Source: Theodoxus fluviatilis
Lineage: Eukaryota > Mollusca > Gastropoda > Cycloneritida > Neritidae
DNA: 64,000 bases
Reading direction: 5' to 3'
NCBI GenBank assembly: GCA_034096865.1
Contig: JAWQFJ010017060.1
Coordinates: 22,501 to 86,500 of the forward strand
Under the pieces are notes generated by a model. It made no database searches. It saw nothing but the letters and a program-made list of their open reading frames with translations, and was not told the DNA's origin. Position numbers and translations under genes: made by a program. This document shows positions 21,677 through 33,860 of this stretch, piece after piece; the stretch's first letter is position 1, and each line of letters begins with the position of its first letter.

Positions 21677-21967
21677 GCAGGTAGGCAGACAGATGGATGG
21701 ATGGACGGACAGATAGGCAAATACAAAAGACAAGACAGATAGACAGATAGACAGCTTCATCTGCTTATGACTGAATGTTTTCTCTCTTTCAGATTCTTCA
21801 ACAGAATGATGAAACAACATGTCAAAGGTTTTGTTTTGTATATGGTAATTTCAGTGTTTTGGCCTATAATTCCCAAACTAGTGAATGATGTCTATTTTTA
21901 TGTGACTCTCTATTTCTCACCAATTAGCTTACTAAACACGTTGCTTTCTCATCTAAGACAGCAGTGA
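12592..21967 (+). CDS. BFAR: BFAR, bifunctional apoptosis regulator, complete
   Basis: BFAR is an ER-membrane RING E3 ligase with an internal SAM domain that restrains apoptosis in vertebrates. Seven coding exons join in phase to 436 codons plus stop: 12592-12869, 13957-14143, 17492-17645, 18136-18284, 18851-19018, 20639-20838 and 21793-21967. The C3HC4 RING is at residues 39-78 (C39, C42, C54, H56, C59, C62, C75, C78). A membrane segment is near 140-162, SAM at about 178-247, and hydrophobic membrane segments fill 257-425. The length is close to the 450 residues of human BFAR. The start has a good context (ACAGCAATGG) and follows an acceptor at 12578. It is adjacent and divergent to PARN, as in human. 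Confidence 0.95.
13009..13176. repeat. (CA)n block, BFAR intron 1
   Basis: An imperfect CA-rich stretch with interspersed GCA and a pure core at 13108-13146. Confidence 0.95.
13957..14143 (+). CDS. BFAR: BFAR exon 2
   Basis: The 187-nt exon codes residues 93-155. A charged Lys/Glu-rich helix is followed by the first hydrophobic segment, [13 protein letters not shown]. The acceptor is cattccag and the donor GTAACT, phase 0. The next 140 bases stay open only because they run into (CA)n. Confidence 0.9.
14284..14486. repeat. (CA)n block beside BFAR exon 2
   Basis: A CA repeat starts 140 bases after exon 2. It keeps the exon-2 frame open artificially for over 100 codons. Confidence 0.95.
14624..16221 (+). 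mobile_element. Truncated piggyBac-type transposon in BFAR intron 2
   Basis: The left end GCCTTTCCCTCCCA follows TTAA (14620-14623). The right end TGGGAGTGAAAGGC precedes TTAT (16222-16225), a one-base departure from the TTAA duplication. The ends are inverted repeats. Inside is an N-terminal transposase fragment and a direct duplication: 14704-14870 resembles 15090-15235. The catalytic part is missing, so it cannot move on its own. Confidence 0.72.
15218..15757 (+). pseudogene. piggyBac-like transposase N-terminal fragment
   Basis: From ATG at 15218 one frame gives an acidic Ser/Glu/Asp-rich leader typical of PGBD proteins. It then has a TGA at 15479-15481, and the same frame continues with [31 protein letters not shown] and [17 protein letters not shown] before TAA at 15757. 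The last motifs match the start of the DDE_Tnp_1_7 transposase domain. The catalytic aspartates and C-terminal zinc ribbon are absent. It is a dead fragment. Confidence 0.75.
16455..16735. repeat. CACCCACATTCACAC minisatellite
   Basis: Imperfect units around TTCACACCCACCCACA change into TTACATCCACCCTTACTCAC units. It lies in BFAR intron 2. Confidence 0.88.
16853..16883. repeat. (ATTC)n microsatellite
   Basis: About eight ATTC units, possibly the tail of an old retroelement. Confidence 0.9.
17492..17645 (+). CDS. BFAR: BFAR exon 3 (SAM, first half)
   Basis: The exon codes [20 protein letters not shown], then [19 protein letters not shown] and [10 protein letters not shown]. This finishes the membrane segment and starts the SAM domain. 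The acceptor is tctgcag and the donor GTAGGT in phase 1. Confidence 0.93.
17706..17843. repeat. (CT)n microsatellite with GTCT interruptions
   Basis: It lies about 60 bases after BFAR exon 3. Confidence 0.96.
18136..18284 (+). CDS. BFAR: BFAR exon 4 (SAM, second half)
   Basis: The exon codes [20 protein letters not shown], the [16 protein letters not shown] helix and the LWEFK linker. It corresponds to the NGRLLLTL and LWEYK motifs of human BFAR. The donor is GTAAAA, phase 0. Confidence 0.93.
18347..18470. repeat. (GA)n microsatellite
   Basis: It begins about 60 bases after BFAR exon 4 and continues into (ACAG)-type repeats. Confidence 0.95.
18636..18671. repeat. (CA)n microsatellite
   Basis: A short CA run in BFAR intron 4. 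Confidence 0.9.
18851..19018 (+). CDS. BFAR: BFAR exon 5
   Basis: The exon has exactly 56 codons, residues 257-312. It has a hydrophobic stretch, the [19 protein letters not shown] membrane segment and a lumenal-type loop ending TFSWSE. The acceptor is tgtttcag and the donor GTAAGT. Confidence 0.92.
20639..20838 (+). CDS. BFAR: BFAR exon 6
   Basis: The exon has 200 nt and codes residues 313-378. Two membrane segments are visible, around [15 protein letters not shown] and [14 protein letters not shown], with LGVHYWTS between them, matching WLEVHYWTS of the human protein. The acceptor is ttgtacag and the donor GTGAGT. Confidence 0.92.
20918..21185. repeat. (CTC)n and poly-C block
   Basis: About 30 TCC triplets change into CCT variants with two long C runs. 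It begins 80 bases after BFAR exon 6. Confidence 0.96.
21235..21672. repeat. (GT)n-(GA)n-(CA)n compound block with higher-order duplication
   Basis: A segment containing GTTTATGTGTCTGCTTCTGT and TCATTCTTTGTGTG occurs at about 21240 and again at about 21360, so some 120 bases are duplicated. The GT part is followed by GA, then CA, making a large potential hairpin just before BFAR exon 7. Confidence 0.93.
21793..21967 (+). CDS. BFAR: BFAR exon 7 and stop
   Basis: The exon codes the C-terminal 58 residues: [17 protein letters not shown], then [20 protein letters not shown] and LLSHLRQQ, with TGA at 21965-21967. FWPLIPQFV and YWALYFNP in human BFAR align here. The acceptor is ctctttcag. Confidence 0.93.
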
Positions 21968-22588
21968 CAAGACAAAGCAAACAACTGATGCCCATTCCTT
22001 TTATTTGAAGTACGATGAATTGCAGTTGAAGTGTGCAATACGTTTTGTAGACCTTCTGGCGGATGCAGTGTCCAGAAGGTAGATGTAATTCCGGGGAGAC
22101 AACTGCACTAATAATCTAAGGGGGAATAACTCGTACCACACAATGAAGATTTACACTGTTAGTGTACATAGTGTGGTGAAGATGTGGTGGCTTGTTAGGT
22201 CAGTGATGAAAAAAATTGTGATGGTATCTTTTCTGTCATCATGGTTCATTGCCAGCAAGAGTATTTTTTTGTTGTTAATCAAAATGGCAGTAGTGTTATG
22301 TTTCATGAATGAACTCATTCATTGCTCCAAATGAATGTGTCCAATTTTGTTGATGTAGAATGTCATCCTTAGATGTGTGAAATGTTGATATTACAGCTCT
22401 AGGTTTTTAGCAGTTTTTGTCCAGAATTCCCGCTTAGGTTCTATGCTAAATCAAATGTTTTAAGTGTAGTTGAATTGTGCATAGATAAATCTCAGCTTTT
22501 TTGTCATTTTGTTATATTTAGATACAAAAAGTGTCATTTATGTTACATTTTTGTTGTCAAAACAAAGCCCACATTTTATTGGTATAAA

Positions 22589-22627
<39 letters not shown>

Positions 22628-23883
22628 TGTGTGTGTGTATGTGTGTGTGTGTGATATGAATTTGTTTCATGTTGATTGCATTTGGGGTCATGTAAAAAAA
22701 ATAGTGATGCCCAAAGCCAAATCATGTTTTATTTAGTACACTCTGTCTTTTATTCATCAACATTGTGTTGCTACAACATTTCCTACAGGACTGTAGGATG
22801 TGGATTCTTCAGTATTACCTACAAATGCCTTGTCCTGGGAAAGAGGGGTGGGGGTGGGTTAGAAAAGTAAAGACTGCTGTTCAAATATTTCTTTACATTT
22901 CATTCTTTTTGTCATACAACATAGAAACTTGTGTAGGAGGTGGTATTCAGTGTAGAACTGCTGACAACAATGGATGGACATATAAAAGCATAACATTTCT
23001 AGGATTTTTAATTTCATTTCATTGTGCTTTCTGTACCTCAGGCTGAGGCATGAAATTTGCATGTTTACAGCTTGCAAGCCTCATATTTTTTCATGAGGCC
23101 AAATGTGTTCATAATAAGTTCAGCATCACCCCGAGGCAGCAAATTGTTAACATGTAGAGTATGGATGTGGGCTGCATTACTTACTTGTCTGCATGTTAGT
23201 TGTTTGTGAAATCTTTTGATCTTTGATTATACCCGTCAACTTTTTGAGTCAGTCATTATGCCATAAGAATTTTCCTGATCCAGCAAGACTGAGTGATAGC
23301 CACTCTTTTGTTCATGTGCCCTCAGTTGACTGGACTGATAACAAATCTTGTTTGAAGGTTCTCAGAATCAGTCTTGTTTTCACCCTTTGAAGATCATGAG
23401 CCTACACATTGACCCGTTTAATCATTGGATAACTGCATGGGTTTGAAGCTACTGGCTCTTCCATTTTCCTTTGTTTCTGCCTGTTCCCTTGCCTGAATAT
23501 TATGTGTAGGTGAAAGGTAGCATTTTGTTTTGAATCTGAGCTCTCTGGAGATATGTAATTTAATGATGTGTTCATATTTCTTGTGTTTCAGTCATGTTAC
23601 TTCATGATAGGCCCCGTTTGAGAGAAATGCACCCTGATTTTCTCAGAATAATGTCTTGTATTTATTGGGTGTGCGAAGCATTTTGCAAATCCATGCCATA
23701 TGTGACTGCTCTTCTTGGAGAAGTGCCAGTGTACGTGCATCTGCTGCCAAGTAACCCGTTCCACTATCTAGTCATCTGCTTTTCTCTGTCTGCCCCGGGT
23801 GGCATTGGAGCATGAGGGTATTGCCTCTTTTGGGCATGTCTCGGCACCACGCCTGCATCAGAAATATTTGTATGGTAATTCAG
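21968..23883 (+). other. BFAR 3' flank, no gene seen
   Basis: This stretch probably contains the BFAR 3' UTR, followed by intergenic DNA. A (GT)n tract lies at 22591-22653. A 73-codon open frame at 23594-23815 follows a cag acceptor-like site but resembles nothing I know. No other feature is supported. Confidence 0.4.
22591..22653. repeat. (GT)n microsatellite
   Basis: A GT run with two AT interruptions, 3' of BFAR. Confidence 0.95.
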
Positions 23884-23899
23884 TTAAGCCATAGTTCAC

Positions 23900-25994
23900 C
23901 TCACCTCACCTCCGCCTGTTACCCCATCTGGGGTATAGGCCGCCAATCAGCACCCTCCAGGCATCTCGGTTGTGGGCGAGTCTTTCCAGCTGCCCCCACA
24001 TCTTTCCCATCTGCTTTGCGTCTGCCTCCAGATCACGGCGCCAGGTGTTCCTAGGCCGCCCTCTCTTCCTCTTCCCTTGTGGGTTCCACGTGAGGGCTTG
24101 CCTGGTGATGTTGGAAGCAGGTCTGCAAAGGGTGTGGCCTATCCATCGCCAGCTTCTCTGAAGGACGTCTTCCTCAACTGGCTGTTGCCTGTTTCTCAGT
24201 CACAGTTCTTCATTGTTGATTTTTTCTGGCCAGCGGATCTTGAGGATCTTCCTGAGGCAGGTGTTGATGAAGACCTGGATTTTCTTCATGGTGGTGACGG
24301 TGGTTCGCCAGGTCTCTGCTCCGAACAGCAAGATCAGCTTCACGATGGTATTGAAGACCCTGATCTTTGTAGTAGTAGTTATTGCGCTTGATCCCCAGAT
24401 CTTCTTCAGTTGATGGAAGGCTGCTCTGGCTTTGCCAATACGGGTTCTGACGTCTGCAACCGTTCCTCCTTGCTTGTCTACAATGCTGCCGAGATACGTG
24501 AAGCTTTCCACATCTTCCAGCGCATTGCCTTCAACTGTGATGGGTGTGTTGTTGGATGCATTTGTCTTGAAAACCTTGCTTTTCATTCTGTTGATGTGGA
24601 GCCCCAGGCTTGCTGAGTTGTCCGCAACAATGCTGGTCTTTTCCTGCATCTGTTGTTGGGTATGAGAGAGGAGAGCCAGATCATCAGCAAAGTCAAGATC
24701 GTCTAGCTGTTTCCAAAGAGTCCACTGGATGCCGTTTCGTTTCTGGTCTGTCGACATCTTCATGATCCAGTCGATCGCTATCAGGAACAGGAAGGGTGAA
24801 AGCAGGCAGCCCTGTCTCACTCCGGTTTGTACTTCAAAGGCGTCGGTGAGTTGTCGGCCATGAACTATCCTGCACGTCATGTTTTCATATGACTTCTTGA
24901 TGATGTTCGTGATCTTTTCCGGCACTCCGTAGTGTCTCAGTAGCTTCCAGAGGGTCTGCCTGTCCACACTGTCGAACGCCTTCTCGTAATCAATAAAGTT
25001 TACGTAGAGGGGCGAGTTCCACTCCAAGGACTGTTCCAAGATGATGCGCAGTGTTGCTATCTGGTCCGTGCACAACCTTTCCTTGCGGAAGCCGGCTTGT
25101 TGGTCACGGAGATGCGGGTCAACTGCTTCTTTCATCCTGTTCAGTAAGATGCGGTTGAACACCTTCCCTGGGATGGACAGCAGCATTATTCCTCTGTAGT
25201 TGGCGCAGGAACTGAGGTCTCCTTTCTTGGGGAGTTTGACGAGGTATCCTTCTCTCCAGTCTGCTGGTACTTCTTCATCTTCCCATATCTTGCAGAAGAG
25301 TGGGTATAGGAGCTTCACACTGGTCTCCACATCCGCCTTCAGCGCCTCTGCCGGAATGCTGTCAGGTCCTGCAGACTTGCCGTTCTTCAGTTGTTTGATG
25401 GCGCTGCGGATCTCCTCCTTGGTCGGTGCACCGCACTCGAATGGCAGGTTGCTTTCCGCTGGCGGTACGTCTGGTGGGTTTGCAGGCGCTGGTCTGTTGA
25501 GCAGCTCCTGGAAGTGTTCGACCCATCTGTTCTTCTGTCCTTCCTCTTCCGGTATCACTCTTCCGTTCCTGTCTTTGACTGGTCTCTCTGGCTTGGCGAA
25601 CTTCCCTGAGAGTTTCTTGATTGTTGAATACAGGTCTCTGTCGTTGCCATGATAAGCTGCTTCTTCTGCTTCTGTTGCCAGCATCTCTATGTAGTTCTTC
25701 TTGTCTGCCTTGATGCTGCGCTTCACGCTTCTGTTGGCTTCTGCATATTCTTCATTCGCTTTTGCCTTCGCTGCTCTTGTTTTGCTGTTGTTCATAGCAG
25801 TCTTCTTTTCTCTTCTCTCTTCAATGATCTTCAATGTCTCTGCTGATATCCATTCTTTGTGGTTGTGCATTCTTGGTCCAAGTACTTCTTTGCATGTTGA
25901 TGTAACTGCTTCTTTCACTCCTTGCCACTGTTGTTCTGTGGTCTCCTCCTCAATCAGCTCTTCTAGGACCTGGAACTTGTTAGAGAGGGTGATC
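23900..25994 (-). pseudogene. LINE reverse transcriptase domain
   Basis: The reverse transcriptase half resumes with KITLSNKFQVLEEL at the insertion site. It shows GPDSIPAEALK, LPKKGDLSSCANYRGI, the motif A block VNFIDYEKAFDSVDR, motif B GVRQGCLLSPFLF and the catalytic FADD at 24680-24691. A TGA near 24200 interrupts the C-terminal part. The same frame continues with RSWRWIGHTL, KRKRGRPRNTWRRD and WRVLIGGLYPRWGNRRR to the 3' repeat. It is full length apart from point lesions. Confidence 0.9.
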
Positions 25995-25998
25995 TTAA

Positions 25999-27595
25999 CC
26001 TTTAGGGGACCGCCAATTTTCATCATTGCTTTACCCCAGAGCCACAAATTTTATTATGTGTGGTCAAATTCGACACCATGTTTACTTAAAAATTCATCAT
26101 TTATTACCTATTCAAGCTATGAAGTAGATTTTTGGAGAGTGAGTAGAAAAATGGATGGCCTACATGGTGCAATTAATGAAAATGCCATAGAATGTTTATT
26201 TCAGCTGCTAAAAAATCATGGAACACAGACAACAACAAAAAACAAACAAATTCACTGTGTTTTCCTACACTGCTCTACTTATTCAAGATTACAACAGCTT
26301 TTGATGAAAATGCGAAAGTGCATAGAGTCTCCAAGTAATGGAGATACATCTGAAAATGTTTTAGGGTAAAACTAAAACAAAACAAAAAATCCTACAATTA
26401 CTTACGCAAGGGAAGTCAGCCGAGTCATTTTCATCTGAATTGAGCTTCCGCTCCTCTCAATAGATCTACAGGCGACAACACATCGGTCGAAGCACTGTGT
26501 TTTCCTACACAGCTCTATTCAAGAATACAACAGCTTTTGATTACTTGGAAATACATCTGAAAATGTTTTAGGGTAAAACAAAACAAAAAATCCTACAATT
26601 GCTTACGCTAGGGAAGTCAGCCGAGTCATTTTCATTTGAATCAAGCGTCCGCTCCTCTCGAGATCTACAGACCACAACACATCGGGATGATCGGTCGAAG
26701 CACGTGCTTGCCCTCTATCTGAGTATCTCCCATCACATCAAGTAGTAGTAGTAGTAGTAGTAGTTGAGAGGCTAGATATAGGCCGTGAAGCCTTTTGAAC
26801 GCCCCATCGCAATGTCTTCTTCTTCTTCTTAGGTAGCCAACACCAACATACTGGTGAAACTGCTACACTTTTTTGCATGCTGGGTATTTTATCTGTGGCC
26901 GGCACTCACCCGTCGAGGACATGAGTGTCAGGATCTTTATAGTGCGCGATTTTTTATGTTTTGTGAATGCGTATCACACACTAGGCCTCGGTTTATGAAG
27001 GTCTCATCCGAAGGACCTGGGGAGAAGCCCTGAGGAGGGCTGTTTTTGGCAGCCCTGAAGAGGGCCATTTGGTACCCGGTTTTACTCCTCGGGTGGGGAG
27101 AAGCAAATGCGAGTTAAGCACCTTGCTCAAGGATGCAACACTGTGGACCGCGCAGCTTCGAACGCCGTACCCACCAGTCGCAAGCGACCGTAAGTCCAGC
27201 GCACTAACCACTCGGCCACTGCGCCTCAATGTCAGTAAAGCCTTCGAATTCATATTCTGAGAGTCAGAATTGAAAAATAACTCCACAAGCGTTTCAACTT
27301 CTTCGTCAGTCGCCCTACTGGCAAAGAAAAACTTCCGTTTACAAACGACGAAGACGCAACTTCGTGAAAAAATTCACAGAAAATTTGCAGCACGTTCTCT
27401 CTCTCACCAAAATGGCGGATCTCGTTGCCACGTGATCACTGCACGAGGCAGTGATATTTATAGAGCCATGTGACGCGAGGGTCGCGTCTGGCAGTTAAAC
27501 AAAGAGGGTCACTATCGGTCGGCGCACAGATACGCCGACGGCCCTCTAGTGAATGTAGCTGGTGGAGCATGAATGCGCCGACGGCCCTCTAAAGG
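25999..27595. mobile_element. piggyBac-type non-autonomous element inside the LINE
   Basis: TTAA duplications lie at 25995-25998 and 27596-27599. The ends CCTTTAGGGGACCGCC and, inverted, CCTTTAGAGGGCCGTC match at 13 of 16 positions. Removing the element with one TTAA rejoins LINE codons EEF-KITLSN exactly. No transposase is coded. It contains a tandem duplication of about 240 bases (26253-26492 and 26493-26703), a short (AGT)n, the SINE, and two CGCCGACGGCCCTCTA motifs near the right end. Confidence 0.85.
26817..27226 (-). mobile_element. tRNA-derived SINE
   Basis: On the minus strand the head reads GGCGCAGTGGCCGAGTGG. A box A-like TGGCCGAGTGGTTA lies at 27205-27218 and a box B-like GTTCGAAGC near 27155-27165, so it resembles a Ser/Leu tRNA. 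A body containing CTTGAGCAAGGTGCTTAACT follows, and the 3' tail is (AAG)n next to 26817. CAATGTC flanks both sides (26810-26816 and 27227-27233). Confidence 0.75.
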
Positions 27596-27599
27596 TTAA

Positions 27600-28634
27600 A
27601 CTCTTCCTGCTTCCTGTTGTACTTTAGCGCTGTGGTGTCGTAACTCTATCGCTGGCTGGAGCCCCTTGTCCAGTTCCTCTTGAGCTTCAGCTTCAATCTT
27701 GCAACGAGGAGATGATGGTCTGAAGCAACATCTGCTCCTCGTTTGGCGCGTACATCCTGAAAAGAGCGGCAAAACTTCCTCATGATGCACACGTTGTCGA
27801 TTTGGTTTTCCGTCCGCAGGTCTGGTGACACCCAAGTTGCCTTGTGTATCTTTCTGTAGCTGAAAACACTTCCTCCGATGACCAGGTCACTTGTGGCGCA
27901 CATGTCGGCAAATCTCTCTCCGTTATCGTTCATTTCGCCTAACCCATGCTGCCCCATGACCTCCTCATAACCTCGGTTGTCGCTGCCTATCTTTGCGTTG
28001 AAGTCGCCCATTACGATGATGCTGTTTCTCTTCGGCCTATCTTGTATGATGGTAAGTAGCCTGTTGTAAAAGTCATCCTTCTCCTCCTCCTCACTGTCGT
28101 TCGTCGGGGCATAGCATTGGATTACATCCATTTTGATCCTCTTTTCCCTGGTACGAAAGGAGGCTGTCATAATCCGTGGGCCGTGAGCTTCCCATCCAAG
28201 GAGGGCTCCCTGGGCTGACTTGGACAACATCAGTGCTCCGCCCTGGTTGTGCGCAGCGTCGTCTTTCTCATGCCCCGAGAACAGCAGTAACTCACCGGAA
28301 ATCAGTCGTTTTTGCCCAGAACTGGCCATCTTGCCTCACTGATTCCCAGGATGGTGAGGTTGTACCTCTTCATCTCTGCGGCCACTTGTGCTGACTTTCC
28401 GGTCTCGTACATGGTCCGCACGTTCCATGTACCGATGGTAGTGGTGGTCCTGGTGGAGACGATGATCGTCGGCCTGACGGCTTCCAGATGACTCTGGCTT
28501 TCACCGCCCGGTGTCATATTCCTTCCCACTGGAGCTCCATCTTCTCCCAGGTCCTTGATTTCTGTTGGGTTTCTTCTTGGCGTTTCTGTAGCGAGCTCTT
28601 TTTTACGGGGTGGGGTTGCTGGCCCCACGCCCAA
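27600..28634 (-). pseudogene. LINE endonuclease domain
   Basis: The N-terminal half of the LINE polyprotein starts MGVGPATPPRKK. Endonuclease motifs appear in order: IGTWNVRTMYETGK, ISEARW, SGELLLFSG, VIQCYAPTND, VMGDFNAKIG and ASDHHLLVARL. There is a frameshift between ISEARW and SGQKRL (about 28310-28330). The frame then reaches TAG at 27646-27648, after which the same frame reads YDTTALKYNRKQEEF up to the piggyBac insertion. Confidence 0.87.
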
Positions 28635-28692
28635 CTCTCCTCCTTTTGCAGCCGGGCTTGAGACCGTCCTTGGCGGAGTTTAAGCCATAGTT

Positions 28693-29526
28693 AACCAGTT
28701 GTAATGTTTGAAAATAGTTGTGGCAGTTCCTTGACCCTCCCTGCATCAGCTGACCTTGAGGTCATACAGCTTCAGAGCCTGCTCCAGTGGCTTCAATGTC
28801 TGTGCTTGTGCCAATGTGCATGCTTGCACACACATACATGCACATGCATACATACGCCTGCATGCATTTACACACATGCATGTACACACACAAGGCATAT
28901 TCTTGTCAGTTTGATGAGAACCAGACAAAGGGACAAGACATTCTATGCTGAAGACCTAGATCAGTGATGATGTATGTTTCCATTCCAAGGCTTGATGTTA
29001 CATATGGCCCATGCTGCACACTGGAGGAAAGAAGACCTACAGGACTTTTATTATTTGACATTTTCTTTCATTAATTTTGTCAGCAATAATTCATTCTCTG
29101 TGCAAGGTTTTTGAAAGAAGACATGAACCTAAAGTTCCATGACTAGAGAATCCTGAGGAGTTGGAGTGATATATTATGAAGGTCTTGCACTCAGTTGGGA
29201 ATCAGTTGAGTAACTTGAAGGCCTGAATGCATGATTGGCATGAGTTGAGTGTGTACAAGGAGTCTTGGTTTATTGCTTTTGAACCTTTGTGTGAAATACT
29301 GAACTGGCTGTTGATGAATGTTCAGTGGATCATGAACTAATGCAGAGTATTAAATTGTGTCAACTTGAAAATTATGTATGCAAGCAAATTATTATTTTAA
29401 CGTTTGTGCATCTGTGTCATAAGCAAGCTTGATGGCATAAGTACTGATTGATATTTTCCTTACCAGGCAATACATATCCAATAGAAAAGCTTCATGAGTC
29501 TGTTCTTTGTAATTAATGTCACATGT
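28693..29526. other. Intergenic, no gene seen
   Basis: A short imperfect CA/TG stretch at 28800-28890 is the only structure noticed. Confidence 0.4.
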
Positions 29527-30887
29527 TGTCACGGGTCCCTTTCTACTCGGACTTTTCCCGAGAGAGAAATAACCATCCAATCAAAAGATACAAGACACAA
29601 TACGAAAATAAATTAACAATCCCTCGTTTATCTACAATCACTTCTTGTCAACCGTACTTGCACCAATATCACACCCTTGTCATCATGTAACTGGGCAATC
29701 ACTGAACACCTGACAATCAGATCGAACAAATAAATCAAGGAGCACCAGACACCAACAACAACAAATTATCACCAGTCCAAAGAATGCACTGGGAAAAATT
29801 ACAATCAAGGAACACCGCGGATACCAATCAATAGCGTGACTCGCGCCACATCAACAACCAATCACTTGTCGTAAAGACAAAACGACCCTTCAAAGTCAAT
29901 AACGATAACTCAAACCGTCCGAACAAAATGAACGTTAACAAAAAGGGATTCAAACAACTTCTGCAATCGTTAACCCACAAACAGCACCAATCTGACAATG
30001 CAAGAACAAATAGACTCAACTCCCCACCTCTCTGTTAGTTAACCTCCGTCAATGAACAAACCTACAACCGAACCATACATCAACAAAATGGAACTGAATT
30101 TCCCCCTTCTCATGTTCACAATATCAAATGCTAATTAACAATCTCCCTCAACAGTCAATGAACCAACAATGCAACGGAACAATACAGGAACAAAATGGAA
30201 CAGAATTTTCCCCTGCCAATGTTCACAATATCAAATGCTAATCAACAATCTCCCTCAATCTTCAACAGTCAATGAACCAACCATTCTGAACACAGAGATT
30301 GACTATAGTCTCAGCCACGCTGAATGTGAACCAACCATGCAACGGAACAATACAGGAACAAAATGGAACTGAATTTCCCCTCTGTCCTCCTGTAACCGTT
30401 ATGCCACAATGATACTCACCTGACAAACAGGCACGAAATAGAACTTAATTCTCAGTGACACAAAGAAGGAGTTAGCCAAACACATCAGGCTCAACGTCCT
30501 TTGTACTCACTCGCGAACCAACCTTCGATGTACAACACTCGCACTTGCTAGACCTCGCCCAGACAACTCCCCACTGTGGGCCACACAGTGCCAGCAACCT
30601 CGCAAGCGCAGAGAGAAGGTTCTCATACCCTCGCACAGAGTCGTCTTCCTCCGTCTGTCCTGTCTTCCTCTCCTCTCCCCCCTTATCCAATCTCCCGTCA
30701 GCCTTCCGCGAGTACCTTTCACGAACCAAAACGTCACAGTTCCTGGCAACCCCATAAGTCCGTGCTCGCTGTGAGCTCTTCTCACCCTAGACGGTTGCTT
30801 TGCACGATGTTCCTTTCCTAACGCGGCAAAACTTTAACGGGTTGCCGCCTTCCCCATCGTCGGCTTCTTAAAATTTGACGTGTGACA
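29527..30887. mobile_element. Probable solo LTR
   Basis: The block begins TGTCACGGGTCCC and ends GTGTGACA, giving the TG...CA ends of an LTR. Flanks are CATGT on the left and CACGT on the right, a 5-base duplication with one CpG-type change. It contains internal direct duplications (CAATGCAACGGAACAATACA at about 30168 and 30338) and no coding sequence. A matching partner LTR or internal gag/pol is not seen in the window. Confidence 0.45.
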
Positions 30888-31500
30888 CACGTGACTCTTG
30901 TAGAAGTAAGTGTGGTGGTGGTCTCAGTCAGTAGTCTAGATGGACTTCTGGCATGGGTATGCAGTCCGCGCCTAGATCTAGGAAGGCCATTGAGTCTGTG
31001 CATTATGATGAGAGCCTCAGCTCATTTTCTTGGCATCTCAGAGGGCTACAGTATCCCTGATTAAGGCACTCACGTGCAGTCATTTTGTGGCTGGCAGGTG
31101 AAGTGTTCGAAGCTGCTCAGGTCCTTGAATTGTATCCTTGGGCAAGATGCTTCATCTGCTTTGCCTCCCCTGTCGACGAGTAAAACAAACAGTGTTTTAC
31201 TGGGCACTGCACAGCGCCGACTGGGTTGGAAATTCCTGAAGAACAATCTTCCTCACACAAGGAGGACAAATATATATTATAATAATATTCATCTGGAATG
31301 CCAGCCACAGTAGAACTGACACTTTGTCACTGTGAAGAACATCATAGGTAAATGCTTGTGTTTGCTGCAGATCAGTTTTCTTTTGAAAGCAGATGAGATG
31401 GAATGAAGGAATGACTACATGGAAAATTCCCACAACTCAAAGAGAAATGTCAGTCTGAAGAACATGTGCATCCCTCCCCCACCACCCCCACCTCCTCTTC
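30888..31500. other. Intergenic, no gene seen
   Basis: Unique-looking sequence with scattered short open frames and no recognisable motif. Confidence 0.4.
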
Positions 31501-31502
31501 TT

Positions 31503-33318
<1,816 letters not shown>

Positions 33319-33319
33319 A

Positions 33320-33320
33320 A

Positions 33321-33414
<94 letters not shown>

Positions 33415-33426
33415 TCAAACACACAC
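33320..33426. repeat. (CA)n microsatellite
   Basis: About 45 CA units. Confidence 0.97.
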
Positions 33427-33649
33427 GAGAGCGCTGCCAAACTGGATGAACACATGGACACAAAACGGACACGAGAGCCTTAGCTTACTGTCTGTAAAAT
33501 ACCTTGACTGGTTACTGACAGCATCGTCTAAAAATGGCTGACTGTTAGAACTCCGCGGAACCAAACAAATGCCGCTTGCAAGACCTTATCAATCTGTTTT
33601 TGACGAGAATTATTTTCCTCTCAGAGGTTACATGACAGTGTTTTTTTTA

Positions 33650-33860
33650 ATGAATGAACGAATGAATGAATAAATGAATAATGAATGAATGAATGAATGA
33701 ATAGATAAAGATTGACGGTCCATCAGCTGGACAGTAAGAGCAAGTCAAGTCTCGATTTCCTAGAGATTCGTCTGTTACGAATCGCGCAGGGAGACGCGGT
33801 GGGTCATCTCTTACCCCCAATCCACAGGGGGGATGTTTCTGACAGGCTACGCGAGTCCAA
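33650..33860. repeat. Dispersed repeat with (GAAT)n end
   Basis: A GAAT-type tail at 33650-33703 is followed by a segment containing TTACGAATCGCG-AGGGAGACGCGGTGGGTCA. The same sequence occurs at about 48918-48960, next to a (GGAT)n tract. It is probably the end of a retroelement family. Confidence 0.6.

Larger units (their letters stand above)
23897..28679 (-). mobile_element. RTE-like non-LTR retrotransposon (LINE), interrupted
   Basis: A 13-bp target duplication, TTAAGCCATAGTT, lies at 23884-23896 and 28680-28692. The 3' end is the GGTGAGGTGAGG repeat next to 23897. Without the 1.6-kb insertion the LINE is about 3.2 kb, the usual RTE size. It codes an apurinic-type endonuclease (27600-28634) followed by reverse transcriptase (23900-25994). 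It is inactivated by the insertion, in-frame stops near 27647 and 24200, and a frameshift near 28320. The clade assignment rests on overall layout and the endonuclease style. Confidence 0.9.
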
